Positions 38,712-50,500 of a DNA stretch of 64,000 bases are shown one piece after another (the stretch's first letter is position 1; each line of letters begins with the position of its first letter). The stretch is from Bartonella callosciuri (GTDB lineage Bacteria; Pseudomonadota; Alphaproteobacteria; Rhizobiales; Rhizobiaceae): the NCBI RefSeq assembly GCF_014203215.1, contig NZ_JACHIM010000003.1, positions 90,082-154,081 on the forward strand. The letters are read 5' to 3'. Under the pieces are notes generated by a model that saw nothing but the letters and a program-made list of their open reading frames with translations, was not told where the DNA came from and searched no databases. The translations under genes and the position numbers were made by a program.

Positions 38712-39909
38712 ATGAAAAAGAGGCAAAATGTTAGAAAGTTGTTTTGGCTTATTCAGACGGATTGGATACGTCAATTATTCTTAAACTGTTGCAAAGTGAT
38801 TTAGGGTTGAAGTTGTAACTTTTACAACCGATTTAGGTCCAGGAAGAAGAGTTGACATTGGTCCGCCGTAAGGCTGAAATATTTGGTATTAAAGAAATCT
38901 ATACTGAAGATTTGTATGAAGAGTTTGTACGTGTTTTGTCTTTCCAATGTTTGGGGCTAATGCAGTTTATGAAGGAACCTATCTTTTGAGAACGTTGCTC
39001 ATCCGCCTATTTCAAAACGCATTATTGAAATTGCTAAGAAAACAGACGTAGATGCAATTGCCCATAGGATAACAGGAAAAGGCAATGATCAAGTACGTTT
39101 TGAGCTTTCTACTTATGCACTTAATCCTGATATAAAAATTATTGCTCTATGGCAAAGGTCGTACGGGTTTGATTAACTTTACGCATGCACATCAAATTCC
39201 AGTAGAAAGGAATAAGCAAGGCGAAGTGCCATTTTCGATTGACGCAAATTTATTATACTCGTTATTAGAAGGAAAAATTTTTGGAGGATCCGGGACTTCC
39301 TGCTTCTGAGTATGTGCATATACATATTATTTTTCCTGAAGCTGCTCCAGACTGAGTAACTAGAAACACACTTGGCTTTTAAAAAGGCTATTCCATATCA
39401 ACCAATGGGAAAAATTTATCTCCCGTGAATTTACTTGCTGAATTGAATAATTATGGATGCGACAACGGTATTAGGTCAATTAGATTTGGTAGAAAATCGT
39501 TTTGTTGGTATGAAGTCACGTGGCATTTATGAGAAACCATCCTTTTGACTGCTTATTAGGCGATAGAATCTTTGACATTAGATCGGGAAGTGGCTTATTT
39601 GAAAGATGAATTAATGCCGCGTTATGCAGAGCTCATTTATTATGGTTTTTGGTTTTTACTTGAGCGGAAAATATTTAGGCTGCTATTGATTTATCTCAAG
39701 AAAATTTTGAAGGCGAAGTTACATTAAAGCTTTACAAGTATAATGTAATTGTTGAAGAATGCTAAAGTAAAAAGTCGCTTTATTCCGATAAATTTGTCAC
39801 TTTTGAGGGTGATGAGGGTGCTTATGATAAAAAAGATGCTGCCGGTTTTATTAAATTAAATACCTTGCGTTTACGTACATTGGCAGCACGTTCGTTAGAA
39901 TATAAATAA
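38712..39909 (+). pseudogene. argG: Argininosuccinate synthase, frameshifted pseudogene
   Basis: The whole length of argG is recognisable, but broken. Reading across frames gives VLAYSDGLDTSIILKLLQ (P-loop SGG changed to SDG), [81 protein letters not shown] and [28 protein letters not shown] in the correct order. Single-base losses or gains occur near 38740, 38835 and at several later points, with in-frame stops. The near-full length with only small lesions means recent inactivation. Intact ArgG joins citrulline and aspartate in arginine synthesis. Confidence 0.95.
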
Positions 39910-40005
39910 ATAACTCGATAAAAACCACTCTTACAATCAATATAATAAAAGGGAGTTTTGTCTAAGACATTTAATTTTGTCATTTTTCTAACTTATATAT
40001 GTTTT

Positions 40006-40137
40006 TTAATAGATTATTTGTCCGATTTTTATTTCGATGTTAGAGGGTTTTTTTTCTTTCTGATAAGTGTAGTAGACAAAGCCTAGAATAATGGCAATTA
40101 AGGCACCAATAACCCAAATAAATAAATTATATTTCAT
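40006..40137 (-). CDS. Small single-pass membrane protein, 43 residues
   Basis: An intact small frame on the minus strand starts MKYNLFIWVIGALIAIILG, a transmembrane helix at about residues 6-24, followed by YYTYQKEKKPSNIEIKIGQ. The pattern of helix, Tyr-rich junction, KP and the IEIKIG tail resembles small single-helix proteins I recall near argG in other Rhizobiales, where the tail is longer (GVEISIG-type). No strong ribosome site is visible. The function is unknown. It persists between a dead argG and lysK. Confidence 0.5.
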   Translation of the reverse strand: MKYNLFIWVIGALIAIILGFVYYTYQKEKKPSNIEIKIGQIIY

Positions 40138-40328
40138 GATATTTATACTTTATTAATATAAAAATAAAAGAAAAAATATAAAAAAAAGAAAATACGACGG
40201 AAAGAATAAGGCAGAGACTCATCATAACAAGGGTATAATAAGAAAATTTTGATAGCTTTTTGCTTTCTATTATTGACGAATAAATCCAAGAACCATACAC
40301 CATACCATTAAAGAGTTTAGTTTTTAGG

Positions 40329-41999
40329 ATGAAGATGATGATGCGTGATCCTTGTAATGCCCTTAGCCTTGCACCAGAATTAAGAGATGCGGCTTTTCAA
40401 TCAAAAGTTTGGCCATTTGAAGAGGCACGTAAAATTATTAAACGGTATGAAAAAATAGGTTATCCAGAGAGTGTCATATTTGAAACAGGTTACGGACCTT
40501 CTGGTTTACCGCATATTGGAACATTTGGGGAAGTTGCCCGTACAACCATGGTGCGCCATGCTTTCCATATTCTCACAGAGAATAAGGTTAAAACAAAACT
40601 GCTTTGTTTCTCCGATGATATGGATGGTTTGCGGAAAGTTCCGGATAATGTGCCTGATCGCGAGAAGATGGAAAGCTATCTTGGTCAATCACTTAGCCGC
40701 ATACCGGATCCTTTTGGCGATGGCTATCCTTCTTTTGGAGCAGCAAATAATGCGCGTTTGTGTGCTTTCCTTGATCGTTTTGGTTTCGATTATGAATTTG
40801 CAAGTGCTACTGATTATTATAGTTCCGGGCATTTTGATGAAACACTTTTAAAAATACTTGCCTGTTATGACAAGGTCATGGCGATTGTTTTGCCAACATT
40901 GGGTGAAGAACGCCGCGCCACTTATTCACTCTTTTTACCTATTTCTCCATTTTCTGGAAAAGTATTACAGGTTCCGATGGTTGCTCGGAATGTTGAGAAA
41001 GGCACTATTACTTATATTGAACCTGAAACAGGGGAAACCATTGAAACAGAAGTCACAGGTGGTAAAGTTAAGTGTCAGTGGAAAGTGGATTGGGCAATGC
41101 GTTGGACAGCGCTTGGTGTTGATTATGAAATGGCCGGAAAAGATCTTATTGATTCCACTAATCTTTCTTCTAAAATTTGCAAAGTGCTTGGTGGGAATCC
41201 GCCAGAAGGATTTAATTATGAGCTCTTTTTGGATGATAAGGGGCAGAAAATTTCAAAATCCAAAGGAAATGGCTTAACCATTGATGAGTGGCTAAGTTAT
41301 GCTCCAACAGAGAGTCTCGGGCTTTATATGTTTTTAAAGCCCAAAACAGCAAAACGGCTTTATTTTGATGTTATTCCCAAAGCCGTTGATGAATATTATG
41401 CGCATCTTTCAGCCTATGGACGTCAGAAATGGCAAGAGCGGCTTAATAATCCCGTATGGCATATCCATAATGGTTGCCCTCCACAGGTTGATTTGCCTGT
41501 ATCCTTTGCTATGCTACTGAATTTGGTGAGTGCTTCAAACGCAGAAAATAAAGAAGTCCTTTGGGGTTTTATTTCTCGCTATGCTAAAGGAGCAAATGCG
41601 CAAACTTATCCGGAACTTGATCAGTTGGTGCAATTTGCCATTAAATATTTTGATATTTTTGTCAAACCAAACAAAAAATTTCGAACACCGGATGACAGTG
41701 AACGCACAACATTAGCGCAAATTGATACGAAATTAGCCAGTTTACCTGAAGCTGCAGATGGAAATACACTTCAAAATGCGCTTCTTGATGTTGCACGTTT
41801 AACGGAACGCTATCAAGATCATAGCAAAAAAAGTCCTGAAGGGGGCCCAGGTGTTTCAAATGTCTTTTTTCAAATGCTCTATGAAGTTCTTTTAGGGCAA
41901 GAACGAGGACCACGATTGGGATCATTTATTGCGTTGTATGGGATTAATGAAATGCGTGCACTGATTGCTGAAGCGCTTGCGCGACCTCAGGGGAAATGA
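40329..41999 (+). CDS. lysK: Lysyl-tRNA synthetase, class I (archaeal type)
   Basis: The product is 556 residues. The HIGH-type motif is [15 protein letters not shown] and the KMSKS-type motif is [11 protein letters not shown], both class I signatures, unlike the class II LysS of most bacteria. Class I LysRS is known in alphaproteobacteria, spirochaetes and archaea. Several ATGs cluster at the 5' end (40329, 40335, 40338, 40341), so the exact start is uncertain. The stop overlaps the start of prfC (ATGA), implying coupled translation. Confidence 0.94.
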   Translation: MKMMMRDPCNALSLAPELRDAAFQSKVWPFEEARKIIKRYEKIGYPESVIFETGYGPSGLPHIGTFGEVARTTMVRHAFHILTENKVKTKLLCFSDDMDGLRKVPDNVPDREKMESYLGQSLSRIPDPFGDGYPSFGAANNARLCAFLDRFGFDYEFASATDYYSSGHFDETLLKILACYDKVMAIVLPTLGEERRATYSLFLPISPFSGKVLQVPMVARNVEKGTITYIEPETGETIETEVTGGKVKCQWKVDWAMRWTALGVDYEMAGKDLIDSTNLSSKICKVLGGNPPEGFNYELFLDDKGQKISKSKGNGLTIDEWLSYAPTESLGLYMFLKPKTAKRLYFDVIPKAVDEYYAHLSAYGRQKWQERLNNPVWHIHNGCPPQVDLPVSFAMLLNLVSASNAENKEVLWGFISRYAKGANAQTYPELDQLVQFAIKYFDIFVKPNKKFRTPDDSERTTLAQIDTKLASLPEAADGNTLQNALLDVARLTERYQDHSKKSPEGGPGVSNVFFQMLYEVLLGQERGPRLGSFIALYGINEMRALIAEALARPQGK

Positions 42000-43576
42000 T
42001 GGAAAAGAGAGTGCAAGAAGTAAAACGGCGCCGCACGTTTGCAATTATCGCTCATCCAGATGCAGGGAAAACAACGCTGACAGAAAAGCTTTTATTATTT
42101 GGTGGAGCTATTCAGCTTGCTGGTGAGGTGAAAGCAAAAAAAGATCGTATTCAAACCCGTTCTGATTGGATGCATATTGAACGGGACCGCGGCATTTCGG
42201 TTGTGACATCGGTGATGACGTTTGAATATGAAGATCATATCTTTAATCTTTTAGACACTCCAGGGCATGAGGATTTTGCGGACGATACGTATCGTACTCT
42301 CACAGCCGTTGATAGTGCTATTATGGTACTAGACGGTGCACGCGGAATTGAGCCGAGAACACTGAAATTGTTTGAGGTGTGTCGAATGCGGGATATTCCT
42401 ATTGTTACTTTTATCAACAAAATGGATCGCGGGGCGCGTGATCCTATAGAACTTTTAGATGAAATTGAAGAAAAACTTGCTCTTGATACCGCGCCAATAA
42501 CCTGGCCGATTGGTACAGGTAAAGATTTTGTTGGAACATTTGATCTTCATCATAATCGTTTTCGTCAAAAAGATGATGAGGTAACGCAACATATGGTTTC
42601 TGGGCCCGATGAAGTTGCAAACTTGCTTCCTGAAAACCAACGCTTTTCTTTTATTGAAGGAGTAGAACTTGCGCGAAGTGCCTGCAAAAATTTTGATCTT
42701 CAAGCGTTCCGTGAAGGACATATGACACCAGTTTATTTTGGTTCGGCTTTACGAAATTTTGGTGTTCGTGATTTGATCAATGCGCTCATTGATTTTGGTC
42801 AAAGTCCTCGTGATCAGAGTGCAGATAAACGCAATATCATAGCAACTGAATCTAAAATGACAGGATTTGTTTTTAAAATTCAGGCTAATATGGACCCTAA
42901 TCATCGTGATCGTATTGCATTCTTTCGGGTATGTTCGGGAACACTTGAACGTGGCATGAAGACAAAGTTAGTACGAACAGGAAAGCCCATGACCCTTTCG
43001 GCACCACAATTTTTCTTTGCGCGTTCACGTCAGATTGCTGATCAAGCCTATGCCGGTGATATCGTGGGGATTCCTAATCATGGAACGTTACGGATTGGTG
43101 ATACCTTGACGGAAGGAGAAGATATTCTCTTTAAGGGAGTGCCTAATTTTGCACCAGAAATTTTGCGTCGTGTTTGTTTAGGCGATCCGATGAAAGCAAA
43201 AAAACTGAAAGAAGCTTTGCAACAAATGGCTGAAGAGGGGGTCGTGCAATTATTTATTCCCGATGATGGATCGCCTTCTCTTATTGGTGTCATTGGTGCT
43301 TTGCAAATTGATGTTCTAAAGGAACGACTTAAAATAGAATATGGTTTGCCAGTGAGCTTTGAACCAGCACGCTTTAATGTATGCCGTTGGATTTCAGCAC
43401 AAAGCAAAGCTGAGCTTCAAAAGTTTCTTATCAATAACCGTTCTGCCATTGCTCATGACCTAGAAGGCGATCCTGTTTTTTTAGCAGAAAATTATTTTTC
43501 ATTGAATTATGAAGCAGAACGGGCGCCGAAAATAAAATTTGCATCTTTTAAGGATTATCAAATACGCTCTGAATAA
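41996..43576 (+). CDS. prfC: Peptide chain release factor 3
   Basis: The product is 526 residues, a translational GTPase that recycles RF1/RF2. G1 [15 protein letters not shown], the RF3-specific [10 protein letters not shown] and [18 protein letters not shown]3 [16 protein letters not shown] and G4 [10 protein letters not shown] are present, followed by the EF-Tu-like and C-terminal domains. Two consecutive ATGs overlap the lysK stop. A bidirectional terminator follows at 43623-43650. Confidence 0.96.
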   Translation: MMEKRVQEVKRRRTFAIIAHPDAGKTTLTEKLLLFGGAIQLAGEVKAKKDRIQTRSDWMHIERDRGISVVTSVMTFEYEDHIFNLLDTPGHEDFADDTYRTLTAVDSAIMVLDGARGIEPRTLKLFEVCRMRDIPIVTFINKMDRGARDPIELLDEIEEKLALDTAPITWPIGTGKDFVGTFDLHHNRFRQKDDEVTQHMVSGPDEVANLLPENQRFSFIEGVELARSACKNFDLQAFREGHMTPVYFGSALRNFGVRDLINALIDFGQSPRDQSADKRNIIATESKMTGFVFKIQANMDPNHRDRIAFFRVCSGTLERGMKTKLVRTGKPMTLSAPQFFFARSRQIADQAYAGDIVGIPNHGTLRIGDTLTEGEDILFKGVPNFAPEILRRVCLGDPMKAKKLKEALQQMAEEGVVQLFIPDDGSPSLIGVIGALQIDVLKERLKIEYGLPVSFEPARFNVCRWISAQSKAELQKFLINNRSAIAHDLEGDPVFLAENYFSLNYEAERAPKIKFASFKDYQIRSE

Positions 43577-43622
43577 ACAAATACTCTTTTGCAAGAAAAG
43601 AATTATCCTTAAAAAATCAAAT

Positions 43623-43650
43623 AAGGAGGAGAGGTAAAACTCCTCTCCTT
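43623..43650. terminator. Bidirectional terminator between prfC and trxA
   Basis: GGAGAGG (43628-43634) pairs with CCTCTCC (43642-43648), extended by flanking A-T and G-T pairs, with a 7-nt loop. A T-rich tail follows on the plus strand and a longer TTATTTGATTTTTT on the minus strand. It lies 46 bp after prfC and 25 bp beyond the trxA stop, serving both convergent genes. Confidence 0.75.
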
Positions 43651-43675
43651 TGTAAAAAAATCACTCTGAATAGAC

Positions 43676-43999
43676 TTAACGAAGCCCATCTTTTATCCAT
43701 TCAGAAACACGTGTTTTAGAAGCAGCACCAACCATATTTGATGCGACATTCCCGTTTTTAAACATCAATAAGGTAGGGATTGAGCGTACTCCGTATTGGG
43801 TAGCCAATTCTGGATTTTCATCAATATTTACTTTGACAATTTTAACTTGATTTTGCATTTCCGTTGAAATTTCATCCAGAATTGGAGCAATCATTTTGCA
43901 AGGGCCACACCACTCTGCCCAAAAATCAACTACAACAGGCGTAGAAGAGGTCACAACTTCATTTTCGAAATTGTTCTTATTAACTTTTATACATGTCAT
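43676..43999 (-). CDS. trxA: Thioredoxin
   Basis: The product is 107 residues with the active site [15 protein letters not shown] and the conserved cis-Pro region [12 protein letters not shown]. It reduces protein disulfides in the cytoplasm. The ATG at 43999 ([12 protein letters not shown]) has AAGGATAAG before it and is preferred over one seven codons upstream. It lies 110 bp downstream of addA in the addB-addA-trxA order usual for Rhizobiales. Confidence 0.96.
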   Translation of the reverse strand: MTCIKVNKNNFENEVVTSSTPVVVDFWAEWCGPCKMIAPILDEISTEMQNQVKIVKVNIDENPELATQYGVRSIPTLLMFKNGNVASNMVGAASKTRVSEWIKDGLR

Positions 44000-44109
44000 T
44001 GACTTATCCTTTATATTCACTTCTATAGATTGGTACGATAACGATTTATATCAAGTTATTGCACAGATAAATTATAAGGAACTTTGTGGAAAAAGATTTT
44101 CTCGATTTA

Positions 44110-47100
44110 TTAAGTAATTTCATCAAGAAGTGCATCGAGTCTTTCCGGAGGAAGCTTAAAAACTTTCACTTCTTGACTGTAGACAAGAAGAGCTTGAACA
44201 TCTTTGTTAGGATGAATAGCTTGCAGCAATTTTCGGTAAAGGGCCATTTGCAACAAATGATGCGGGGCAATAGTGGCTTCGTCTGCTGGCGGGATTCCTG
44301 TTTTAAAGTCAGCAAAAATAATGCTGTTTTGTGTGATATAGAGACGATCAATTTGACCGGAAATTGCTTGTTCTTTTCCACGAATTTTTACAATACCCAT
44401 TAAGGGAACCTCAGCACGTGAATGGTCAGAGAAGAGATGAGTGAGATAGGTATGATCTAAAATCTGCCAAACATGGCAAAGTGCTTTTTCTTTTTGGGTT
44501 TCCTGCCAGTGAGAGGCTTTGGTGTTGAGATAGTGTTGAGCATAATCTCGACGTTTTTGGGGAGGGCAATTGGGCAAATATTGCAGCAATCGGTGAACAA
44601 TATTACCATATTCAATGAAAAAAGCTCTGTTGGTATTTGTTTCTCCTAATACAGGTGAAATAGTAAGATATTTTGGGTTGGAGGAAATTTCATTGTCAGC
44701 TTCAATAGAAAGGCTAGCAACAGAGGGCCTTAATGGTTTTGGTAGGGCAGGTTCTGCTGGTATTTTATGGGAAAAGAATTCGGGCAAGGATGGGAGTGTT
44801 TGGCACTCAGCGCAGGATACTTTCTGGTTTATAGGGGCAGAAGAAGAAGGTGTAATGCAATAACGCCAAGCCGCAATATCTTCTGCCGGACCTTTTATAG
44901 CAACCGCGTGCGGTTCGAGAGCTTTCTTTACCAATTTTAGCCATGTGTTGGAGGGGGATTTCTCACCGCTATATCCACAAACAAATAATCGGTCTTCAGC
45001 GCGTGTCATTCCTACATAGAGAAGGCGCTTGTATTCTTCTTCTGCACGCTCTTTTAAATGCGAAAGTGCTTTTTCGGAAATTTTTGTGTTGAATTCTTTG
45101 TTGGGACGCCAGATAAAAGCTTGTTGATTACTCAATTGTGTGTTGTTTAAGGGAACTTTAAGAAGATGTGGTGCATGTTGAGGCTGCCAAATAGCACTTC
45201 CTGGATCAATTAGAAAGACAATAGCAGCTTCTAATCCTTTAGCAGCATGAACAGTCATAATACGGACTTCATTATGATTTTGATCAAACTCGCGTTTAAT
45301 TTCTGGTTCGTTTGCGCTTAATATTTCCAAAAAAGCCTGCAACCCTGGTAAACCGGTTTTTTGAATAGTGAGTGTATAATCCATAAAAGCATCAAGCACG
45401 TCATTTGCTTCAGATCCTAAGCGAGCTAAAATTTTTTGTCGTCCTTTATCATTGTTTAAAATATGGCTATAGAACTCGAAAACTGGTATTTTATCCACGA
45501 GAGTGCGATAGTGACTTAGGTTTTCAAAAGCATCTTTAAAAGATATATGTGATGATGCATGTACACAGAGGCTTTGCCAAAGAGAGCTTGTACGGTGTGC
45601 TGCAAGCTGATAAAGTTCTTCTTCGGTAAGCGAAAAAAGTGGACTTTTTAAAACACAAGCAAGAGAAAGATCATCTTGTGGTTGCAAGACAAAACGTGCA
45701 AGTGCCATTAAATCACGCACACTAATATGATTGGTGAGTTGTAAACGATCAGCACCTGCTACGGAAATGTTACGTTGTTTAAGCGCACGGGAAAGGGCTA
45801 AGACAAATTGATCACGTTTACGAACCAGAATCATAATATCACTGGCACGTATTAAGCGTCCTTTTGCTGAAAGTATTTCTCCGTTATGTAACCAGTCAGC
45901 AATGGTTTCAGCAATTTTTTCTGCCAAACGCACTTCAGGTGTATCTAAATGATCAACAGCTGCATGCCAATCATCAGGAAATTCGCTTTTTTCTTTAGAA
46001 ATAGCATCCCATACAATAACATCACCTGGGCTATGAACACGAATAGCTTCGTGCACTGTTTTTGTATTTTCTGCTGAAAGCCCTTTGTAATTTTCTGGTG
46101 TTTCAAAAACGAGATCAACGCTTTTAAGGACATCAGCTGTAGAGCGAAAAGAATAATTCAGTTGTACTTTTTCAAACTTTTGATTGACCTGCTGTACCTT
46201 TTTTTGAATCATTCGTCCATTTGCGGCAAAATTTTCTGGTGCAGCACCTTGAAAAGAATAGATGGATTGCTTCTCATCTCCAACAGCAAAAAGAGTGCGT
46301 ATGTTTGTACGTTGACTATGGCCTGTAAAAAATTCTTGCGCTAAAAGTTGAATAATTTGCCATTGCTCAGGGTTGGTATCTTGTGCTTCATCAAGCAAAA
46401 TATGATCAAGACCACGATCAAGTTTATAATGCACCCATTGGCTTGCTCCTTGACGCTGCAACAAATGGAGTGTGCGTTCAATGAGGTCATCAAAATCTAA
46501 CAGGCCATTGGCTTTTTTTAAATTTGTATAGATTTTAAGATATATAGCACAAAGCTGAAAAGCAGCCATATTGAGTGTGGCTATTTTTAAGCATTGATAT
46601 TTTTCTAAAAGAACAGAAAGTTTGTTTTGTTTATCTTCAATAATTTGTTGAATGACGGGCCAAATTTCATCTGATTTTTTACAAAATAAACGTGAAAAAT
46701 TACGTGGTTCGCCTGTCGTTTTAAAATAGATATCGGAAATAATGTTGATAATGGTTGTTTCATCACAAGCTGTTTTTAATTGGGAAAATTCCGCAATCAT
46801 ATCCTTGAGGGATTTGTTGCCGTAGGTTTGGCAATGTGTAAGAGCATAAAGAGGCAATTGAGCAGTTTGTTGAATTTTTTCCAGCAACTGTTGGTTTGTT
46901 TCATCGGGCGCTAAATTAAAGAACGCACGCAATTTTTCTTCTCCATTTTCAGACAGAAGAGAGGACAAAAAATCAGACAGTTTATGTTGTTTTTCAGTTG
47001 CTTCATACAGCAATTGGTTAAAAGTGTGTTCACTGATAACTTTAAGCAGCTGTTTCAAAGCGCACTGTGCATCCTTATGCTCCAAAAGTTGGCGACGCGA

Positions 47101-47583
47101 TTCTTGTAACAATTTTTTTCGACTAATATCATCGATGAGTTCGAAATGTCCCGCAATATTGGCTTCTAACATAAATTGATGCAAGAGAGATTCACAAAAT
47201 GCATGAATAGTTTGGATTTTTAAGCCCCCCGGTGTTTCGAGGGCATGAGCGAAGAGTTGACGTGCATAGGTTAATTTTTGCGCATTGATGGGCTTCTTTT
47301 CAAGTTGTGACAAGATTTTTTGAAGTTGTGCATCATCAAGTTCATTCCAACTGGAAAGTGTGTGAAAAATCCGTGATTGCATAACAGCAGCGGCGGCTTT
47401 CGTATAAGTAAGGCATAAAATACGTGCTGGAGGAGTACCGTTTAAAAGCAAACGAATAACGCGTTCACTTAAAACGTGGGTCTTCCCAGACCCTGCATTT
47501 GCAGAAACCCACACGTTTGTTTTTGGATGCGTTGCTGTTGCTTGTGCATCAAGGGCTGCTTCAGGAATAGAAAAAAAAGTCAT
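44110..47583 (-). CDS. addA: Double-strand break repair helicase-nuclease AddA
   Basis: The product is 1157 residues. UvrD-type helicase motifs appear in order: Walker A VSANAGSGKTHVLSER (near residue 30), LCLTYTKAAAAVM, DDLIERTLHLL, LDEAQDTNPEQW, FAVGDEKQSIYSFQGA, VRIMTVHAAKGLEA and LLYVGMTRAEDRLFVCG. The C-terminal RecB-type nuclease has GQIDRLYI and IIFADFKTG. With AddB it processes DNA ends for RecA recombination. It starts 2 bp after the addB stop. Confidence 0.95.
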   Translation of the reverse strand: MTFFSIPEAALDAQATATHPKTNVWVSANAGSGKTHVLSERVIRLLLNGTPPARILCLTYTKAAAAVMQSRIFHTLSSWNELDDAQLQKILSQLEKKPINAQKLTYARQLFAHALETPGGLKIQTIHAFCESLLHQFMLEANIAGHFELIDDISRKKLLQESRRQLLEHKDAQCALKQLLKVISEHTFNQLLYEATEKQHKLSDFLSSLLSENGEEKLRAFFNLAPDETNQQLLEKIQQTAQLPLYALTHCQTYGNKSLKDMIAEFSQLKTACDETTIINIISDIYFKTTGEPRNFSRLFCKKSDEIWPVIQQIIEDKQNKLSVLLEKYQCLKIATLNMAAFQLCAIYLKIYTNLKKANGLLDFDDLIERTLHLLQRQGASQWVHYKLDRGLDHILLDEAQDTNPEQWQIIQLLAQEFFTGHSQRTNIRTLFAVGDEKQSIYSFQGAAPENFAANGRMIQKKVQQVNQKFEKVQLNYSFRSTADVLKSVDLVFETPENYKGLSAENTKTVHEAIRVHSPGDVIVWDAISKEKSEFPDDWHAAVDHLDTPEVRLAEKIAETIADWLHNGEILSAKGRLIRASDIMILVRKRDQFVLALSRALKQRNISVAGADRLQLTNHISVRDLMALARFVLQPQDDLSLACVLKSPLFSLTEEELYQLAAHRTSSLWQSLCVHASSHISFKDAFENLSHYRTLVDKIPVFEFYSHILNNDKGRQKILARLGSEANDVLDAFMDYTLTIQKTGLPGLQAFLEILSANEPEIKREFDQNHNEVRIMTVHAAKGLEAAIVFLIDPGSAIWQPQHAPHLLKVPLNNTQLSNQQAFIWRPNKEFNTKISEKALSHLKERAEEEYKRLLYVGMTRAEDRLFVCGYSGEKSPSNTWLKLVKKALEPHAVAIKGPAEDIAAWRYCITPSSSAPINQKVSCAECQTLPSLPEFFSHKIPAEPALPKPLRPSVASLSIEADNEISSNPKYLTISPVLGETNTNRAFFIEYGNIVHRLLQYLPNCPPQKRRDYAQHYLNTKASHWQETQKEKALCHVWQILDHTYLTHLFSDHSRAEVPLMGIVKIRGKEQAISGQIDRLYITQNSIIFADFKTGIPPADEATIAPHHLLQMALYRKLLQAIHPNKDVQALLVYSQEVKVFKLPPERLDALLDEIT

Positions 47584-47585
47584 GA

Positions 47586-50500
47586 TTAGTCTGCTTTATG
47601 AAAATTAGTTGACCATTCCCATAGGCGTGCAAGATGATCATAGTCACCTTCATATCGTTTTGTCATGGGGACTGCGTGTGAAAGATAGCCTTGTTGTGGA
47701 TTTTTATAATAGTCTATTAATGCTATAAGATGTTCCCATGCTTTTTCACCAAGATTAATTGCGTTTTGATGATCTTTTTCTCCTTTCTTTAGAAGAATTG
47801 ATTGGGGAGTGATTTTACCTTTTCCATTGAGGGGAATGTAAAACAAATCTGAGGGGGTAAGGCCTTGAAAATCTGTAAAGGCACCTTGCATGAGCAAAGC
47901 TGTTTCCAATGCCAATTGTGGAAATAATAAGTCACGAACTTGTTTTGATGAAGGCGGTGTATTGGTTTTAAAATCAAGAATTTCAACCATTTTACCTGGC
48001 AATACATCAATACGATCAGCACGTCCTGAAAGGGTTACACCTGTGGTACCTATAGGTATTTTTTGCGATACGACTTCGGCATATCGTTTTCGAAGCCCTA
48101 AACTTTGCTCCCATTGGAGTAAAAACGGAGCAAAATTTTCAAAGCGAGTCCACCAGATTGCTTCAATATCAGCAGGTAAATTGCATTTATTAAATTCTTT
48201 GCGTCCAAGAGTTAAAAGGACATTTAATGCATTTGCAGCTTTTGGGTCTTTTACTTGTGCACAAAAAGCAGCGAGAATAGCATGATAAAGTGTTCCACGC
48301 TCAACAGCATTAGGATCATGAATAAGAGGCTTAAGCGGTTTAAGACGCAATATTTTTTTGGCATAAATGGTATAAGGATCATACCGCAAGGTTGCTATTT
48401 CAGTGACTGAAAAATGACGTGGGCGCATATCAAGGGGGGGTACAGGGCAAGGGCGAGTTGCACAGGCAGTCATCTCTGTATTATCAAGCATTTTTGCCCA
48501 ATGAAGCAAACTTTCACCTCGGGTACAGATTTGTTTCCAAACCTGTTTTCCTATAACCGTTTCTAGGCGCTGTAACCAGCGTGAAGGAAGTGAAGGAGCA
48601 AAATTAACGCGTTGTGCTCTGCTCATCACCACTTTATTCATTCCCATAGCCCACTGAAAATCATGTGCGGAAAGCCCAATACGCTGCTCAGGTGGTTCAA
48701 GAGTTAACATCATTTTCATGGGCCGTGATAAGAAGGCATCATTGCGGGTTGTGATCGGCCATGACCCTTCATTAAGACCACCGATAACCACAGTATCAAC
48801 CGTTTGCAGACGTGATTCCAAAGTGCCCCAGATGAATAAACGCGGATGCCCTCCGGGAGAAGGTGTGACCCAACGAGTTGCCATCAGGGCTGAAAACATA
48901 GCGGGCCATTCGCAAAGATGAAATTTTAAACCTGATTTATCACTCACTAATTCACGTAAAAAAGTTAATAGAGCTTGTCCTGCTTCATGTTGATAAAGAT
49001 AGGCAAGAGAATTGTTTTCATCACGCCCAAAATTTTCAAAAACTTCAACTGTTGCTACGGCAGCTTCGTTGATGGTGCATTCCTTCTCTTGTTTCATGAG
49101 AGATGCTAAAGGTTCGACAGCTTTGACCAAAAGATGACAAAGCAAACGTGCTTCTTCGCTTTTCTGTTGATCAAGAGTGTTGTTATCAGAAGTTTTTTGG
49201 GAATGTGTTGTTATCCATTTTTCAAGAAATTTATCACATTCGCAAAGATTAATATAGCTTGTGTTTCCTCTAAGAACAAAGAGTTCAAAGTTTTCTGCCA
49301 TTTCGCGGAAACAATATCGGCTTTGTCCTAGCATTGTGAGTGGATGCTTGAGAAGAGAAAGAAAAGCAATTGGGTCATCAGGTTGAAATATATTTTCTAA
49401 AAGAAGCCGTAGCAGAGTTGAAGGGAGGGTTTGTGCAAGTGGTATTCCGCCTGAATCATTTGCTTCAATTCCAAAACGCTGTAATTCAGCGGAAACACGG
49501 CGTGCTAGATTACGGTCATTTGTAATAAGAGCTGCAGTTTTTTGAGGCTCTTCAATGGCATTGCGTAAAGCAACAGCAATAGCAAGAGCTTCTTCGCGCT
49601 CGTTTATAGCTTCAATGAATGACCAATCTGCGCAAAGATGTTCATAATCATCGCGGATAATTTGCACCCAGCGGTCTGTCGTAGAAGCTGGTCGGAGTGC
49701 TTCTGATAAAAGAGCAACACGTTTTCTCTTTATTACACTTTGTTGGCCAATTTCGCGAACATGAATGCGGTGACATTTCATCAGAGAGAGAAGTTTTTTT
49801 AAATGGTATTGAGGATGACTAAAAGCGTTAGTGGCATGATCAAAAAAATCACAAGTTGTTTTTTCTTCATTGATTGTGCCCAAAGCTTCCCATTGTTCTT
49901 CATCCATATGAAGATCAAGACCTGGAAGAACAACAGCTCCTTTTGGCAGGCGAGAAATTACCTTTAAAAGATGAGAAACTGCAGGAATAGAACCTGACAC
50001 ACCGGCTGCAAGTATAGGTTTATTCGGTTGTGTGTGGTGTAAAATCTCGGCGTGCATTTTGAGTGCTTGATTGCGCCATTCAGCTGGATTGCTTCGTTGT
50101 CTTTCTTTTAAGATTTTCGGCCAACTTTGTGTGACTATAGTGAGGAAATCAAGCGTTATTTGCCACCATTCGGCAACCATATCGGGTGCAATTTCTTTAA
50201 GTTTTGACCAATCTGCTGCTTCTGTTTCAATTTCATCCATCAAGTGTGCTAAGTCTTGAGCAAGCCAAATTGCATCAGCAGTATGAGAAGGAATAAGCCC
50301 ATCTTCTAGACCAACCATAGCACGCAAATGGGCCGGTAAATTTTCACGCCAGGGACGAATGAGGCGCGCTAAAAGCAGAAGACGTTCACTTTCTCCAATG
50401 GGAGGATTCAGAGTGTTGGTATAATTTTTAACAAAAAGGAAACTGTCTTCGTCAACATCTCCTAAAGGGTGAATGGTCGGCAAGAAGGTTGATTTTGTGT

